64,000 bases of DNA from Lotus japonicus (lineage: Eukaryota > Streptophyta > Magnoliopsida > Fabales > Fabaceae): positions 32,229,780 to 32,293,779 of the forward strand of contig NC_080041.1 of assembly GCF_012489685.1 (NCBI RefSeq). Reading direction: 5' to 3'. Positions 52,519 through 63,234 of the stretch are shown here, piece by piece (positions within the stretch are counted from its first letter, which is position 1; every line of letters starts with the position of its first letter). The translations under genes were made by a program, and so were the position numbers. Below the pieces are notes generated by a model that was not told where the DNA came from, made no database searches, and worked only from the letters and a program-made list of their open reading frames with translations.

Positions 52519-53126
52519 ATGACAACGGGTGAGGGTTTCAAAGGCCGCGTTCAACAGAGGTCAAGCACGAAGGGAAATGGTGGCGGTAGCTCATCTGTTA
52601 ACGGCGGAAACCCTCGATGCAAATGCGGTGAAGAGGCAAAGGTGAGGGTGTCGAGGACAGACGCGAACCCAGAGAAAGCTTTTTATTGTTGCTATCTACC
52701 CAAGGTGTGGTCTTCTTCCTCATTTTCATCATCCTCTGTTCTCATCCCTCTTTTTCTGAAGTTCACATGTCTCAGGGTCATGAGTCAAACTGCAATTTTT
52801 TTCGATGGGTAGATGATGTAGCGGACACAGATGAATCCAGTGGTCTGGGTATGAAGGCTGAAGACTCTATGCTATTGAAGGAGCTTGTGGTCAAGAATGA
52901 TGCTATGCTTGAGGAACTCTCAATGATGAAGGAAGTTATGCTGAAAAATGAATGTCTGATTGAGGAGTTGAGAACGATAAAGGGGGTTCTGGAGAAGAAT
53001 ATTGCCTTGGTTGAGGAGCAGAACAAGTTTAAGAATGTAGAACTTAGGATGCTTAGAGGTCTTGTTTGTGTATTGGTTATGTTTATGGTGATTGGCATGT
53101 CTTTTGTTGTTATAAGGGGGATATAA
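52519..53126 (+). CDS. GRF zinc-finger, coiled-coil, membrane-anchored protein of the MULE
   Basis: Two exons, 52519-52704 and 52776-53126, join in phase across a GT-AG intron of 71 bp to give 178 aa. The intron splits the GRF zinc finger: CKCGEEAKVRVSR and FYCCYLPK in exon 1, then GHESNCNFFRWVDD in exon 2, giving the C-C-C-C and FFRW pattern of the family. Residues about 85-145 form a coiled coil (repeated LKELVVKNDAMLEEL-like heptads). The last 25 residues are a hydrophobic membrane segment (LVCVLVMFMVIGMSFVV) with a short basic tail. GRF fingers bind single-stranded nucleic acid in other proteins. Plant genomes have many small GRF/coiled-coil/TM proteins of unknown role. Here it sits in the mudrB position. 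Confidence 0.85.
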
Positions 53127-53650
53127 GGGACATGGTTATGTTTGTATTGGTTGAAATATGTTTGTAAGCTGACCTGATGCAATCAATCAATATATGGACA
53201 TGAAAATTTAAGTAATGCACTATCATAGTTTTGTGGTCTATTCAAGCAAATGATAATACTAAATAAGAAATCAATTTAAGTAATGCACTATCATAGTTTT
53301 GTCATTGATAATAAAGATATCACATGATCATAAAATTGTAGATTGCACATCCATTCTGTTCAAAATTACAATCCCATCATACTATGGATAGGGATATCAA
53401 AAAATATGCAATGAAGGAACCATGGATAGATGTCAAACTGAATCAAGTAATGCCCTGAGATCATCAAAGATATCATACTCATCAAAATACATCATATGTC
53501 TAATTAAGTTACCTACTGGATAGTAAATAAATAAAAGGACATAATTTATGTTCCCATCAACAATTTAAAGCACCACTATTCCAGAAAAGTTACAATCCCA
53601 TCATACTATGGATAGGGATATCAAAAAAAATCTTTCCATGCTGCAATTCT
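53127..53650. other. Intergenic region between the convergent MULE genes
   Basis: 524 bp, non-coding. Two internal duplications: aagtaatgcactatcatagt+tttgt at about 53211 and 53278, and ttacaatcccatcatactat+ggatagggatatcaaaaaa at about 53366 and 53590. They may belong to the overlapping 3' ends of the two transcripts. Confidence 0.6.
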
Positions 53651-56600
53651 TCACTTGTTCTGATCACCTTGCATTGGCCTTGTCCTAGGAGTTGGTATGA
53701 AGGTCATTGTAGGCATACGAGGCTCATTTGATACTGGTCCAGGTGTGGGTGAACTCCTGATCTGCAAACCTGGTTGGACTGCAAAGGGAGCTGGGGCTGA
53801 CCATGGCCTGTTTGCAAAACGAGGGGCCCTGAATGCAGAGGCTCTAATTGGAGGTGCCCTGACCCCAGCCTGAACAAAAGGTCCACCAATCTGAACAAGA
53901 GGCCCAGGCTGAGGCACAGGAGGCACAGGCTGAGGCATAGAAGACCTAGGCTGAGGCACAGAAGGCCCAGGCACATGCATAGAAGGCCCAGGCTGAGGCA
54001 CAGAAGGCCCAGGCATATGCATAGAAGGCCCAGCCATATGCACAGGAGGCCCAGCCACATGCACAGAAGCCCTAGGCTGCCTAGGCTTCCTTGGTGGCCT
54101 AGTTTGATTGTTTGGAACTTGGGCTTGGGAATTAGGTGCCTACAAACAAGATATAATATGCATGAGTATAATATGCATGATAATATGCAGTTTGTGAGAG
54201 TATAATATGCATGATTATACCTGTGCTATAGGCTGAGACATTGGTTCTTCATTTGGAGCAGTTTGTGAGAGGTCAATCTCAGTTTGGTGACCTTGATCAT
54301 TGCCTTCATTTTCCTCAGGGTGTGGTGGAACCCAATTCCTAGACATCAGTGCAACACCCTGATGATGACAAGTTCTGGTGTTATGACCATATAACCCACA
54401 CCTTGAACATCTAGTTTCACCAAGAGCTCTCCTAATCCTAGTCCTTCTCCCACCTGCCTGAGCATTCCCAGCTTGAGTAGATCTTGTTGCCCCACTAGGT
54501 GCTGTCCCACTTGGAGCTGCCTCAGTGCTATCTCTTCTCCTATTCTTCTTTGGTCTCCCTGCTTTTCTCTTCAGCTTAGGTGGGATTGGCCTCAGATAAG
54601 GAGTTTCTTCCCAGTAATTTGGACCATTTGTTGGCTGAATTGCAAACTCATAGGTGCTTCTGTAAGCTCCCATTGTCAACCAAGCATGACAATGGTCCTC
54701 TGGCCTCATATTCTTCCAACCAATAGCTGCACATGCATGCTTACATGGCATGCCACTCAATTGCCAGAATCTACAAGTACATGTCTGGGCCAATAAATCC
54801 ACACCAACTCTAGTATCCCAAATAGCTACCTCATATTTTTCACCATCAGTTGTCCATGTTGTAGTCCACTTCCTACTCTCTTCTTTCTCAATGTCAAGCC
54901 TCCTTTGTTGCATTGGTGGTAGAGTACCCAAATGTCCATTCAGCTTCATCTTGTTGTTTGCAATAGTCCTCATAATATAGCACCTCACCTCCTCTAGTAG
55001 TGTCAGTATTGGCTTCCCTCTATACCTCAAAATCTTGGCATTGAACACTTCACATGCATTGTTGCAGATGTTGTCACATTTAGTGAACTCAGTGAAATAA
55101 GCCTTGGTCCATGAATTCTTTGGCCACTTATTCAGATAAGTCCAGGCAGCCAGGTTCTTCCTCTTCACCCTATCCATCTTCTTATTGAATTCCACAACAG
55201 TGGTAGCTCTTGAACACGCCCACACAGCATTTTTTAACTCCTTATCCTTCCATTGCTTGGTAAAATTTCTCCAAAGATGCATTACACAGTACCTGTGTTG
55301 AGCACCAGGCATGACCTCTTGCAGTGCTGGAATCAAGCCCTGTAACAATAATATAAGATTCAATGTTAGTCCCTAAACTAGTCATATAAAGGGCATATTA
55401 GTCCCTCATCTTTTCGAGCAAATAGAAAAAATAATTGACTTAAATTTACCTTTTGCATATCAGACATGAAATGCCAGCCATGTTGCCTATAATCCCCTAA
55501 ATCCCCATGCAAAAGCTCAAGGAACCACTTCCAGTTGTCTTTATTCTCAACATCAACCACTGCATAAGCTACCACATAAATTTGGTTGTTTGCATCCTGT
55601 GCAACAGCTGACAGGAGCTGGCCTCCAAAATATCCCTTCAAGAAGCATCCATCAAGCCCAATTACAGGTCTACATCCTGCTCTGAAGCCCCTCTTACATG
55701 CATCCAGGCAAATGTAGATCCTTTGGAATTGGGGTGGAGAATCAGTGATTGGAATGCAATCCATCTTCACTGTGGAACCGGGGTTGCTCCTCATTAGTTC
55801 ATGGCAGTAGTCCCATAACCTGCCATACTGCTCTGCTTCACTTCCTTCCACAGCCTTCCTTGCCTGCTTCATTGCCCTGAAGATTTTGGTGTCATCCAAA
55901 ACAACTCCATATTCAATCTTCATTACATCAAATGCCTCAGAGTGAGTAAGGTTTGGTTGTGTTCTAATTCTGTCCACAAGCTTTCCAGCCACCCACTTTG
56001 TATTTGCTTGCTTGTTCTTGAAGCCTCTGCAGCAAGTGTGTATGTCATCAAAAGTTTTAATTTGGAAGCTTTTTGTTGCATTGCTCCATGCACAGAATAT
56101 CACCCAAGGACACTTTTCCACCCTGCATCCAGCCCTGCACCTCACACTATCATTTTTCAACCACCTCATTTGTCTCCCTGCTTGTATGGTGTAGTCTCTC
56201 ACAGCTTGTTTAAATGTGCCCAGATCAGCAAATTCCATTCCAAGCTCCAAGTGAACTTGCCCAAAGCCTGAACCTTCTTTGAATTGAGGGAAAACTCCCT
56301 TTCTTCTTGAGTTGCCTTCATCATCAGTACTTACAGGGCTGTTTAGCTCTTCACTATGGTAGTTCTCACTATGTTCTTCACATGACCACTCCTGCTCTTC
56401 CACATGTGTTGGCTCATATGCACTGTCTTCATCATCAGAACTCTCAGAACCACTTCCATAATAGGATTGTGTTTCACTGGTATCAGTCTCTGAATTACAC
56501 CTTTTCTTTCCCACCATTGGTTTCTTCCCCTTCAAGTCTTTCTCCTTTGTGACTGGCTTCTTCCCCTTGCTTGGCTTCTTCCCCTTTTCATCTCTGCTTG

Positions 56601-57417
56601 CCTTCTTCCCTTTCTCCTTTGTGCTTCCCTTCTTCCCCTTCCCATTAGCAGTATCATCCCTTTCCATAAATCTGTCAACACATGCATCTATATCAGCCAA
56701 CATTTGTTCACTCATCATCAGCTCAACATTGTCCTCATTGTCTTCATTACTATCCACATGCATGCTTTGATCATTTTCAGCATTTGGTATGATCTCCACA
56801 TCATCATCATCATCACTAGCCACCACTGGATCAGGAACTCTGCTTGCAATATCAGCTACTTTGCTTCCCTCTGGTTCTACAACATTTTCAGCATTTGGTA
56901 TGATCTCCACATCATCATCATCATCACTAGCCACCACTGGATCAGAAACTCTGCTTGCAATATCAGCTACTTTGCTTCCCTCTGGTTCTACAACATTTTC
57001 AGCATTTGGTATGATCTCCACATCATCATCATCTTCACTAGGCATCACTGCATCAGGAGGTCCATGCACAATAAATTCCTCATGATTCATAATATGCTCA
57101 AAGTAGACTTCTATCTCCCAGTTGTTCTTCCTAGCAACTATGAACATGTCTCTTATAGAATCATCCCCTTCAACCTTAATGAGATCCATTATCCCTTCTT
57201 CAGCTCCATGATTCCGAAACCATATTTTGCTAAAGCTGTGGTAGTAGTGTTCTTTGGCTAATGCTTCCAGCGTAAATACATTGAATGTATCCACATCAAT
57301 GTCTTCCCACACACACATTTCACCTCCATCATACAACACACCAACACCATCAGGCTCAGCATTTGTCACTAGATTTCCACCATGGTGCAAAATTAGAGTC
57401 ATCCTGCGATTAATCAT
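53651..57417 (-). CDS. MULE transposase (mudrA-like), three exons
   Basis: Exons 57417-55450, 55339-54221 and 54139-53651 join in phase across GT-AG introns to 1191 aa. The ATG at 57417 directly follows a probable splice acceptor (catgcaatgcag), so a 5'-leader intron (donor near 57762) is likely. Domains: PB1-like N-terminus (about 5-110); acidic 37-aa repeats; Lys-rich tract; MuDR DNA-binding domain (about 390-460); MULE catalytic core (about 565-760) with D in IGLDGCFLKG, D in FMSDMQKGLIPAL and E in CNNACEVFNAKI; SWIM zinc finger (about 843-862, CTCRFWQLSGMPCKHACAAI); AT-hook-like GRPKK; CCHC knuckle (RCSRCGLYGHNTRTC); Pro-rich tail. All catalytic residues are present. It cuts and joins element ends in the nucleus. 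Confidence 0.93.
56781..57050 (-). repeat. 111-bp in-frame tandem repeat in the transposase gene
   Basis: Units start at 56781, 56892 and 57003 (the third partial), each encoding a 37-aa acidic block with DDDDVEIIPNAEN and VEPEGSKVADIASRV. Units are nearly identical, so the expansion is recent and keeps the frame. Confidence 0.9.
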
Positions 57418-58149
57418 CTGCATTGCATGACACACAAAATTAGAAATAATATCATGAAATTTTTTTTGGTTTTCTCAGTACAAAATTTGGGGTTTTTCAC
57501 ACAACATCAAAACGTTCAAAACCACCACAAATCAACTCAACAAAGCACGCCGGGTTAGAACACAAATAGAAAAAACAAAACTTTTCTTCATTTTCCCATA
57601 ATAGCATGTATCATCATAAACCCCAACCCCAAATAAAATCCAACAACCAGACCCAAAATCTCACTACACAAACACCAACCTAACATCCATTCGAACACTA
57701 ACACAAATAAAACCATGAAATAGAAGACGAAAATAACGATGAAACTTAAAGCAAAAACATACCTTTACGTCGTGAAGAACGATGAAGACACACCGTGGAA
57801 CTCGTCACCGTCGGCCGTCGTCCTTCACCAGACAACAACAACGAACACACCCAACTTCACCGCCGCTCGGGAACCAGTGTTTTTCAACCTAATCCTCTCA
57901 AAGGTTGAAGCTTTTCTCTCTGCAATGGGTAAGGAAGAAGAAGATGGTCTGACACTCGCTCTCTCTACTCTACAACGTATTATGATCATAGGTTGGCAGG
58001 GACTAATTTGCCCACATATTGGTCCAATGGGGAGGTGCCACGTCATCAGGGATCATTGTGAAATAAAGATTTTTGGGGGGAAAGTAACTTATGACACGTG
58101 GCACGACACGGGGGCAAGCCAAGGTGTCAATTAAAGTGACATGTCACTT
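57418..58149 (-). promoter_or_regulatory. MULE transposase leader and promoter-proximal region
   Basis: Between the right TIR and the transposase ATG. On the minus strand a splice donor candidate (cgtaaag/gtatgt, near 57762) and the acceptor at 57418-57420 would define a 5'-leader intron of about 340 bp. The + strand ORF through 57739-58134 is a shadow. Confidence 0.5.
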
Positions 58150-58297
58150 TTCCGTCCTAGGGACTAACGGCCCAACGTGGTTAGGGACTACTATGACCGA
58201 CGGAGACAAACTCAGGGATTTTTTTCACCATTAATGAAACCCAGGGACTACTATGACCGACGCTTACAATCTCAGGGACCAAAATGGTGATTCACTC
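58150..58297 (-). repeat. MULE right terminal inverted repeat
   Basis: Reverse complement of 52159-52306 with six mismatches, followed by AAAAATATA at 58298-58306. Confidence 0.92.
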
Positions 58298-58306
58298 AAA
58301 AATATA

Positions 58307-58624
58307 CTTTGATTCTGCACAATTTGAATTTTTTTTGTTAAGCCAAATTGTATAAAACTATAAATAAAAGCACAAGAAGTGCCAAATCAAGTAACTTTAC
58401 AGACTCAAAGACTAGAAAACAAAAAGGCCAAGAAAGGTTACAAGGAGAAGTAAACGGGTCCAAACACGGAAATATAAAAACAAACAAAAGAAGGCAAGCC
58501 AGAAACATATTGATAATACTCGTATCGATGGTGATGTTTACATTCAGATTGAGTACCTCTCTCTAAGATCAGGTAAGTTTTTGGGCCAAAAAAAAAAAAA
58601 AGAGAAAGGGCAAAATTTACAAGG
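58307..58624. other. Spacer between the MULE and the Tat/Ogre element
   Basis: 318 bp, no gene recognised. It holds an A13-type tract near 58590. The last bases (caagg) could be the target duplication of the gypsy element. Confidence 0.4.
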
Positions 58625-59409
58625 TGTTGGCTCAATATTTTGGCCCAAGGACATTTGGCCCAGGGCACACAAGGCAGTCGAATTTGGACTAAAGAAAGGA
58701 AAGAAAAATGCACCAAGTTAAAGAGGCAGTCGAATTCGACAACGAGAACTATTGCTACAAACATAGGCACATTTAACATGTGCAGCATTGACCAATTCAG
58801 ATTCTCACCACGTTGGTTGCACACGTGGCCAAGGAGCGGTTGAAGTAGCTGAGGCACACGATCTCCACCACTGCACAAGGAACTTCCAAAACCAACTTCA
58901 GATCGTTGGAAGAGGGGATTAGACCCACTAACCCATCCAAGAAGAAGAAGAAAAACCGCCAAGGACATACTCTATAAATGGGAGAATTCAAGTCAAAAAG
59001 GGGGTTCCCAACTCAACTCTGAAAAATTCACTAAAAAGCTCTAATGTCCGCATCAATGAGACTCAAGGAGCAAGACGTGATGATGGAGGAGTATGTTGCA
59101 GAACCAAATGTTTATCTTTCTTGCATTTAAGCTTGTAGCGTCGCGTGTTAATTTTACTAGTCCTGTTGCTTAATTTCTTGTCGAAATTTACGTTTCCTGC
59201 AGTTTTCTTTTCACTTTGTTACACTTTGATCTTCATGTAATTGATCCGTGTTTAATGAAATCCAATTTCTTTTGAATCGTGCATTGTTGTCGAAAAATAT
59301 CAACTCACACACAACACTTTGGCAAGACGTTTTCCCAAAAGGACCCCGAATCTAAACTTCCTTTAGTCTAACTAAGAGGATATTTGTTTACCAAAAACCA
59401 CCGTAAACA
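58625..59409 (+). repeat. 5' LTR of the Tat/Ogre-type gypsy element (inferred limits)
   Basis: The right limit is fixed by the primer site: the LTR ends ..CCGTAAACA at 59409. The left limit is inferred from a TGTTGG start at 58625 matching the AACA end. The 3' LTR is outside the window, so the left limit cannot be confirmed. Confidence 0.6.
58973..58979 (+). promoter_or_regulatory. Probable TATA box of the Tat/Ogre LTR
   Basis: TATAAAT in catactctataaatggg, about 350 bp into the inferred LTR and 560 bp before the gag ATG. Confidence 0.55.
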
Positions 59410-59412
59410 AAT

Positions 59413-59430
59413 TGGCACGCCCAGTGGGAC
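59413..59430 (+). other. Primer-binding site of the Tat/Ogre element
   Basis: TGGCACGCCCAGTGGGAC lies three bases after the LTR end. It is not the Met-tRNA type. Tat/Ogre elements commonly use a tRNA-Arg-type site of similar appearance, but I cannot confirm the tRNA from the sequence. Confidence 0.7.
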
Positions 59431-59532
59431 CGTTTTTGTGAAAACTAAGTTTTACAGAAGCGTTTTGTGTGTTTGGTTTATTGTATGCTATTTGGTATTT
59501 GTTACTTGCCTTGATTGTGATTTACGTTTTAT

Positions 59533-62500
59533 ATGCACCTGAGAAGTGGTAAGACTGTAAGTATGGTAAGCAATCGAGGAAGAACCTCCCCCCAAGGGTC
59601 TAACGTGGGCAATCAGAGCAGTCCCGGGGGAAGTAGCGGTAACAATAATGAAGAAGTATCCACTGGAATGGGGCCTGGCACCACTATGCCAACCCAGAAT
59701 GTGATGATTTCTGCAGTTGCAGAAATACCTGTGTCGACGTCAGTACAGGCACAAATTGTCCCAACGGTGACAAGGGGAGTGGTAAACTTGCCACCAACCT
59801 CATTTACGCAGAATGTCTCTTTGCCCGTGAGAGACATGCCTTTTGGTATGCCTGCGTCTATGATGCAAGGCGTACAAGGTACCTATTCGACATTCTCCGA
59901 GAATGTTCCCCCATTCAGCATACCCCCCTTTGGGGCGAATGGGACAATGTTGAACTTAGGAAGTCAAGTTAGTCCTCCTGGCCCTACCCCTGGGCCCAGT
60001 TCACAAATTTATTTGTCCACAGGTATGAACTCTGGTTCACTTCAAGCCATTAGGCAGCAAGTGGATGATAGCAACCATGAGATGGTTAACATGCTATCTC
60101 AACAGATAGGTGAAATAATTAACCCCGTGCTCCAAAATAATAATGCAAATAATCAGCATCTAGCACATCAGATGGATCGTTTGGCTACAGCCCTGGGGGC
60201 ACCAGTCGAAATCCAACCGGCACCAGGGATTAATCAAATCCCATTGCCTAATCATGTCCCAGCTCCTGTGCGCTATCAAGCGCCACAACACCAAGATTTG
60301 GGGGCAAACCCTTTGTTTAGGGGAAATGAGGGAGTGCAACCACCATTGAAAAATGTGTATATGGTGAACAGAGATGAGCACGCTGATGGTGTGCTAAAGA
60401 GAATGCGACAACATAACGCTGGGGGGCAACAAAATGTTGCTGCAGTGGTGGAACAATTGTTGAACCAACATGGCTTCAACGTAGGCTTCGCAAATAGACC
60501 CCATTTCGTATCGGCCTTTACAGAAGAAGTTCTCGAATCCGAACTTCCTCGAGGCTGGAAGGTCCCTAAGTTCACCAAGTTCTCTGGGGACTCAGGAGAG
60601 TCTACTGTAGAGCACATAGCCAGGTACCAGATTGAAGCAGGGGACTTAGCCATCAATGAAAATTTGAAAATGAAGTACTTCCCAAGTTCTTTAACCAAGA
60701 ATGCGTTTACCTGGTTTACCACCCTCGCCCCAAGGTCAGTCCATACATGGGCTCAATTGGAAAGAATTTTCCATGAACAATTCTTTAGGGGAGAGTGCAA
60801 GCTGAGTTTGAAGGATTTGGCTAGTGTCAAAAGGAAGACAGCAGAGTCCATTGATGATTATCTAAACAGGTTTAAGATGCTTAAATCTCGATGTTTCACT
60901 CATGTCCCTGAACATGAGCTAGTTGTCTTAGCCGCTGGTGGTCTAGAGTATTCTATTAGAAAGAAAATCGATACTCAATATATTCGAGATATGTCCCTAC
61001 TCGCAGACAGAGTGAGGCACATCGAATTACTAAAGGCCGAAAAGTCTGAAGAAAAGGCCAAGACTACTAAGTGGCCAAAGAAAGAAAAAGTAGCGTACAT
61101 AGACACTGATCCAGTGTGTCAAAATCCGCGTGTTTATCGAGAAGTCCCTGCAAATGTTGACATAAATGATGTCAATCTGACTGAGCTCCAGCTAGGCGAT
61201 CCTTATGTTTGTAAAGCATTGAAACCATATGAGAACAAACTTGGGGAAGAAATCCCCAAAGATGCTACTCCTGCTGTGAAAACTTATACTTTTGATGTGA
61301 CAAAATGTGATGCAATTTATGATATACTTGTGTCTGATGGTTTGCTTGTGGTCCCTAAAGACCAAAAGCTTCCTTCTCCTGAACAAAGGAAAGGGAAGAA
61401 ATATTGTAAATATCACAACTTTTTTGGTCATTGGACCTCACAGTGCGTTCGTTTCAGGGACCTTGTGCAGGGGGCATTGGATTCAGGGAGACTCAAGTAT
61501 GACGAGAAAGCTAAAGGCCAAATGAAGATTGACTCTGATCCGTTGCAGGTAGCTGAGGCCAACTATGTGGAACCTTTCTATATTGGCATGGTCGACATTT
61601 CTGAAAAGCTAGATCTGGGCCTGACACTCGGGGAGGCAAAGGAGGAAAACATTGCGGTCGAGGAACCCGAGGTCGAGAAAGAGGTGAGCTTAGATGAAGT
61701 TTACCCCAAGGCTGGAGAAACTCTGGTTGAATTTCTATCCCGGAGCAAAGATGGCGAGAAAGAAGTCATGCTGTGCCCTCGATGCAGCGCCGTCTTCGAC
61801 AAGTCTGCAGCCAAAGCCTACCAAGATTCTGAAATGAAAAAACATTATCAGAAGAAAGTGCCTGTGTCTAGAAGGCTGAAGTATCCCCACGAGGAGTGGG
61901 TTGAGAGAGATCAGGAACTCGATGGCCATAAAGGCCAGAAGTTAAGAGGCAAGGACAAGACTTACCTCCCTGATGCTGGATTACCAAAAAACCAATGGTT
62001 CAGGCCAGCACCTCCGAGGCCAAAACATCACCAAAAGTGGCAGAAAATTGACTTGGGCCAGGGGTCTTCTTGCATCAACAATTCCCGCGTGTCGCGAAGC
62101 TACTCCTATGGCTCCGGGAACTACTATGCTCCCGACCAAATGACCAGAACTCAGTTCAGACGTTTCCTGAGAAAAAGGAAGGCTGAAAGGGAAAGGGGTG
62201 GCAAGTTTCGTTCACTATGGGACATAAAGCCAGAAGACAATCCTAGCAATGAACCTAGCGTGGCGTCGATTATCAATCAGCTGGACCACGCCATCAAACA
62301 GGGAACAACTGTGCCACCAAACCCGGCCAAGGAAAAGGGAAAAGATGCTGTTGAAGATGAGGATGAAGACATGCTAGAAGATTTCGATGACAGTGATGAA
62401 GAGGACCTCAACATCATTTGCATAGTGTCTATCTTACCTGCAGAATTCGATAGAATCTCAGAGGTTACTGAAAGCGAGGAAGACTACTATGTCGAAGAAG

Positions 62501-63234
62501 AGCCATATGATAACCCTTTGTGTTATTATGTGATGCAGAAAGGATCTGTCGAGGATGAGAGAGCTATTTTCCAGAGGCCAACCGAACAGATGAAGAGCCA
62601 TTTGAAGCCACTATTTGTTTGGGCTAAAGTCGAGGATAAAGGAGTTAACAAAGTCCTTGTCGACGGAGGAGCTGCGATCAATCTGATGCCTAAGTTCATG
62701 CTCAAGAAATTGAGCAAAATTGAAGCAGATCTAATCCCACATGATATGGTACTTTCTGATTATGAAGGAAAGACGGGTTCTTCCCTGGGGGAAATCATGC
62801 TGAATATAACCGTAGGAACGGTGGCCCGCTCCACATTGTTCATCGTGGTCCCTTCAAAGGCCAATTACAATTTGCTGCTGGGGAGAGAATGGATTCATGG
62901 CGTGGGGGCAGTGCCCTCAACTTTGCACCAACGTATATCCATTTGGAAATCTGATGGGGTCGTCGAAAATGTACAAGCAGATCAAAGCTATTATTTAGCA
63001 GAAACAGGCTATGTTGGCAAAAAGAATTTCGAGAAGAGTTTAGCTACAATTGCTCCTTTGGACACAGTGGCCAATCAATATTTCAATCCATACTCAGAGT
63101 ATTCAGTAACATTAGATCCCATCCGGGGGATAAACCTCAATGAAGCATGCAAACCTGATGCCATGAGTGGATGGCACAGTGATGAAGAAAAAGATGCCAC
63201 CACTGAGTGGCAAAATAATGGTAAAAATGATTAA
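59533..63234 (+). CDS. Gag-protease polyprotein of the Tat/Ogre element
   Basis: Intact 1233-codon ORF with its ATG about 100 nt after the primer site. Residues 1-330 are Ser/Pro/Gln/Met-rich and low in recognisable structure. About 335-495 is the Retrotrans_gag capsid domain (WKVPKFTKFSGDSGESTVEH, FTWFTTLAPRSV, FHEQFFRG). A CHHC-type motif lies at about 622-637 (CKYHNFFGHWTSQC), then charged regions. About 1030-1140 is a retropepsin-like protease with VLVDGGAAINLMP (catalytic D, with the D-G-G variant of D-S/T-G) and LLGREWIHG. It assembles particles and matures the polyprotein. The stop at 63232-63234 overlaps the start of pol. Confidence 0.9.
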   Translation: MHLRSGKTVSMVSNRGRTSPQGSNVGNQSSPGGSSGNNNEEVSTGMGPGTTMPTQNVMISAVAEIPVSTSVQAQIVPTVTRGVVNLPPTSFTQNVSLPVRDMPFGMPASMMQGVQGTYSTFSENVPPFSIPPFGANGTMLNLGSQVSPPGPTPGPSSQIYLSTGMNSGSLQAIRQQVDDSNHEMVNMLSQQIGEIINPVLQNNNANNQHLAHQMDRLATALGAPVEIQPAPGINQIPLPNHVPAPVRYQAPQHQDLGANPLFRGNEGVQPPLKNVYMVNRDEHADGVLKRMRQHNAGGQQNVAAVVEQLLNQHGFNVGFANRPHFVSAFTEEVLESELPRGWKVPKFTKFSGDSGESTVEHIARYQIEAGDLAINENLKMKYFPSSLTKNAFTWFTTLAPRSVHTWAQLERIFHEQFFRGECKLSLKDLASVKRKTAESIDDYLNRFKMLKSRCFTHVPEHELVVLAAGGLEYSIRKKIDTQYIRDMSLLADRVRHIELLKAEKSEEKAKTTKWPKKEKVAYIDTDPVCQNPRVYREVPANVDINDVNLTELQLGDPYVCKALKPYENKLGEEIPKDATPAVKTYTFDVTKCDAIYDILVSDGLLVVPKDQKLPSPEQRKGKKYCKYHNFFGHWTSQCVRFRDLVQGALDSGRLKYDEKAKGQMKIDSDPLQVAEANYVEPFYIGMVDISEKLDLGLTLGEAKEENIAVEEPEVEKEVSLDEVYPKAGETLVEFLSRSKDGEKEVMLCPRCSAVFDKSAAKAYQDSEMKKHYQKKVPVSRRLKYPHEEWVERDQELDGHKGQKLRGKDKTYLPDAGLPKNQWFRPAPPRPKHHQKWQKIDLGQGSSCINNSRVSRSYSYGSGNYYAPDQMTRTQFRRFLRKRKAERERGGKFRSLWDIKPEDNPSNEPSVASIINQLDHAIKQGTTVPPNPAKEKGKDAVEDEDEDMLEDFDDSDEEDLNIICIVSILPAEFDRISEVTESEEDYYVEEEPYDNPLCYYVMQKGSVEDERAIFQRPTEQMKSHLKPLFVWAKVEDKGVNKVLVDGGAAINLMPKFMLKKLSKIEADLIPHDMVLSDYEGKTGSSLGEIMLNITVGTVARSTLFIVVPSKANYNLLLGREWIHGVGAVPSTLHQRISIWKSDGVVENVQADQSYYLAETGYVGKKNFEKSLATIAPLDTVANQYFNPYSEYSVTLDPIRGINLNEACKPDAMSGWHSDEEKDATTEWQNNGKND

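Larger units (their letters stand above)
52159..58297. mobile_element. Mutator-like element (MULE), probably autonomous, two convergent genes
   Basis: A 6139-bp element with 148-bp TIRs (52159-52306, 58150-58297; 6 mismatches) and a perfect 9-bp duplication. It encodes a full-length transposase on the minus strand, transcribed from the right TIR, and a GRF zinc-finger protein on the plus strand from the left TIR. The genes converge, as mudrA and mudrB do in maize MuDR. No inactivating mutation is visible in either, so the element may be active. Confidence 0.93.

Noticed and set aside
56704..57261. 185-codon + strand ORF over the transposase gene
   Set aside because: Antisense shadow of the acidic tandem repeats. 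The minus strand carries the conserved domains.
57739..58134. 131-codon + strand ORF near the right end of the MULE
   Set aside because: Lies across the transposase leader region and does not resemble a known protein. A transposase 5' leader on the other strand explains the position better.
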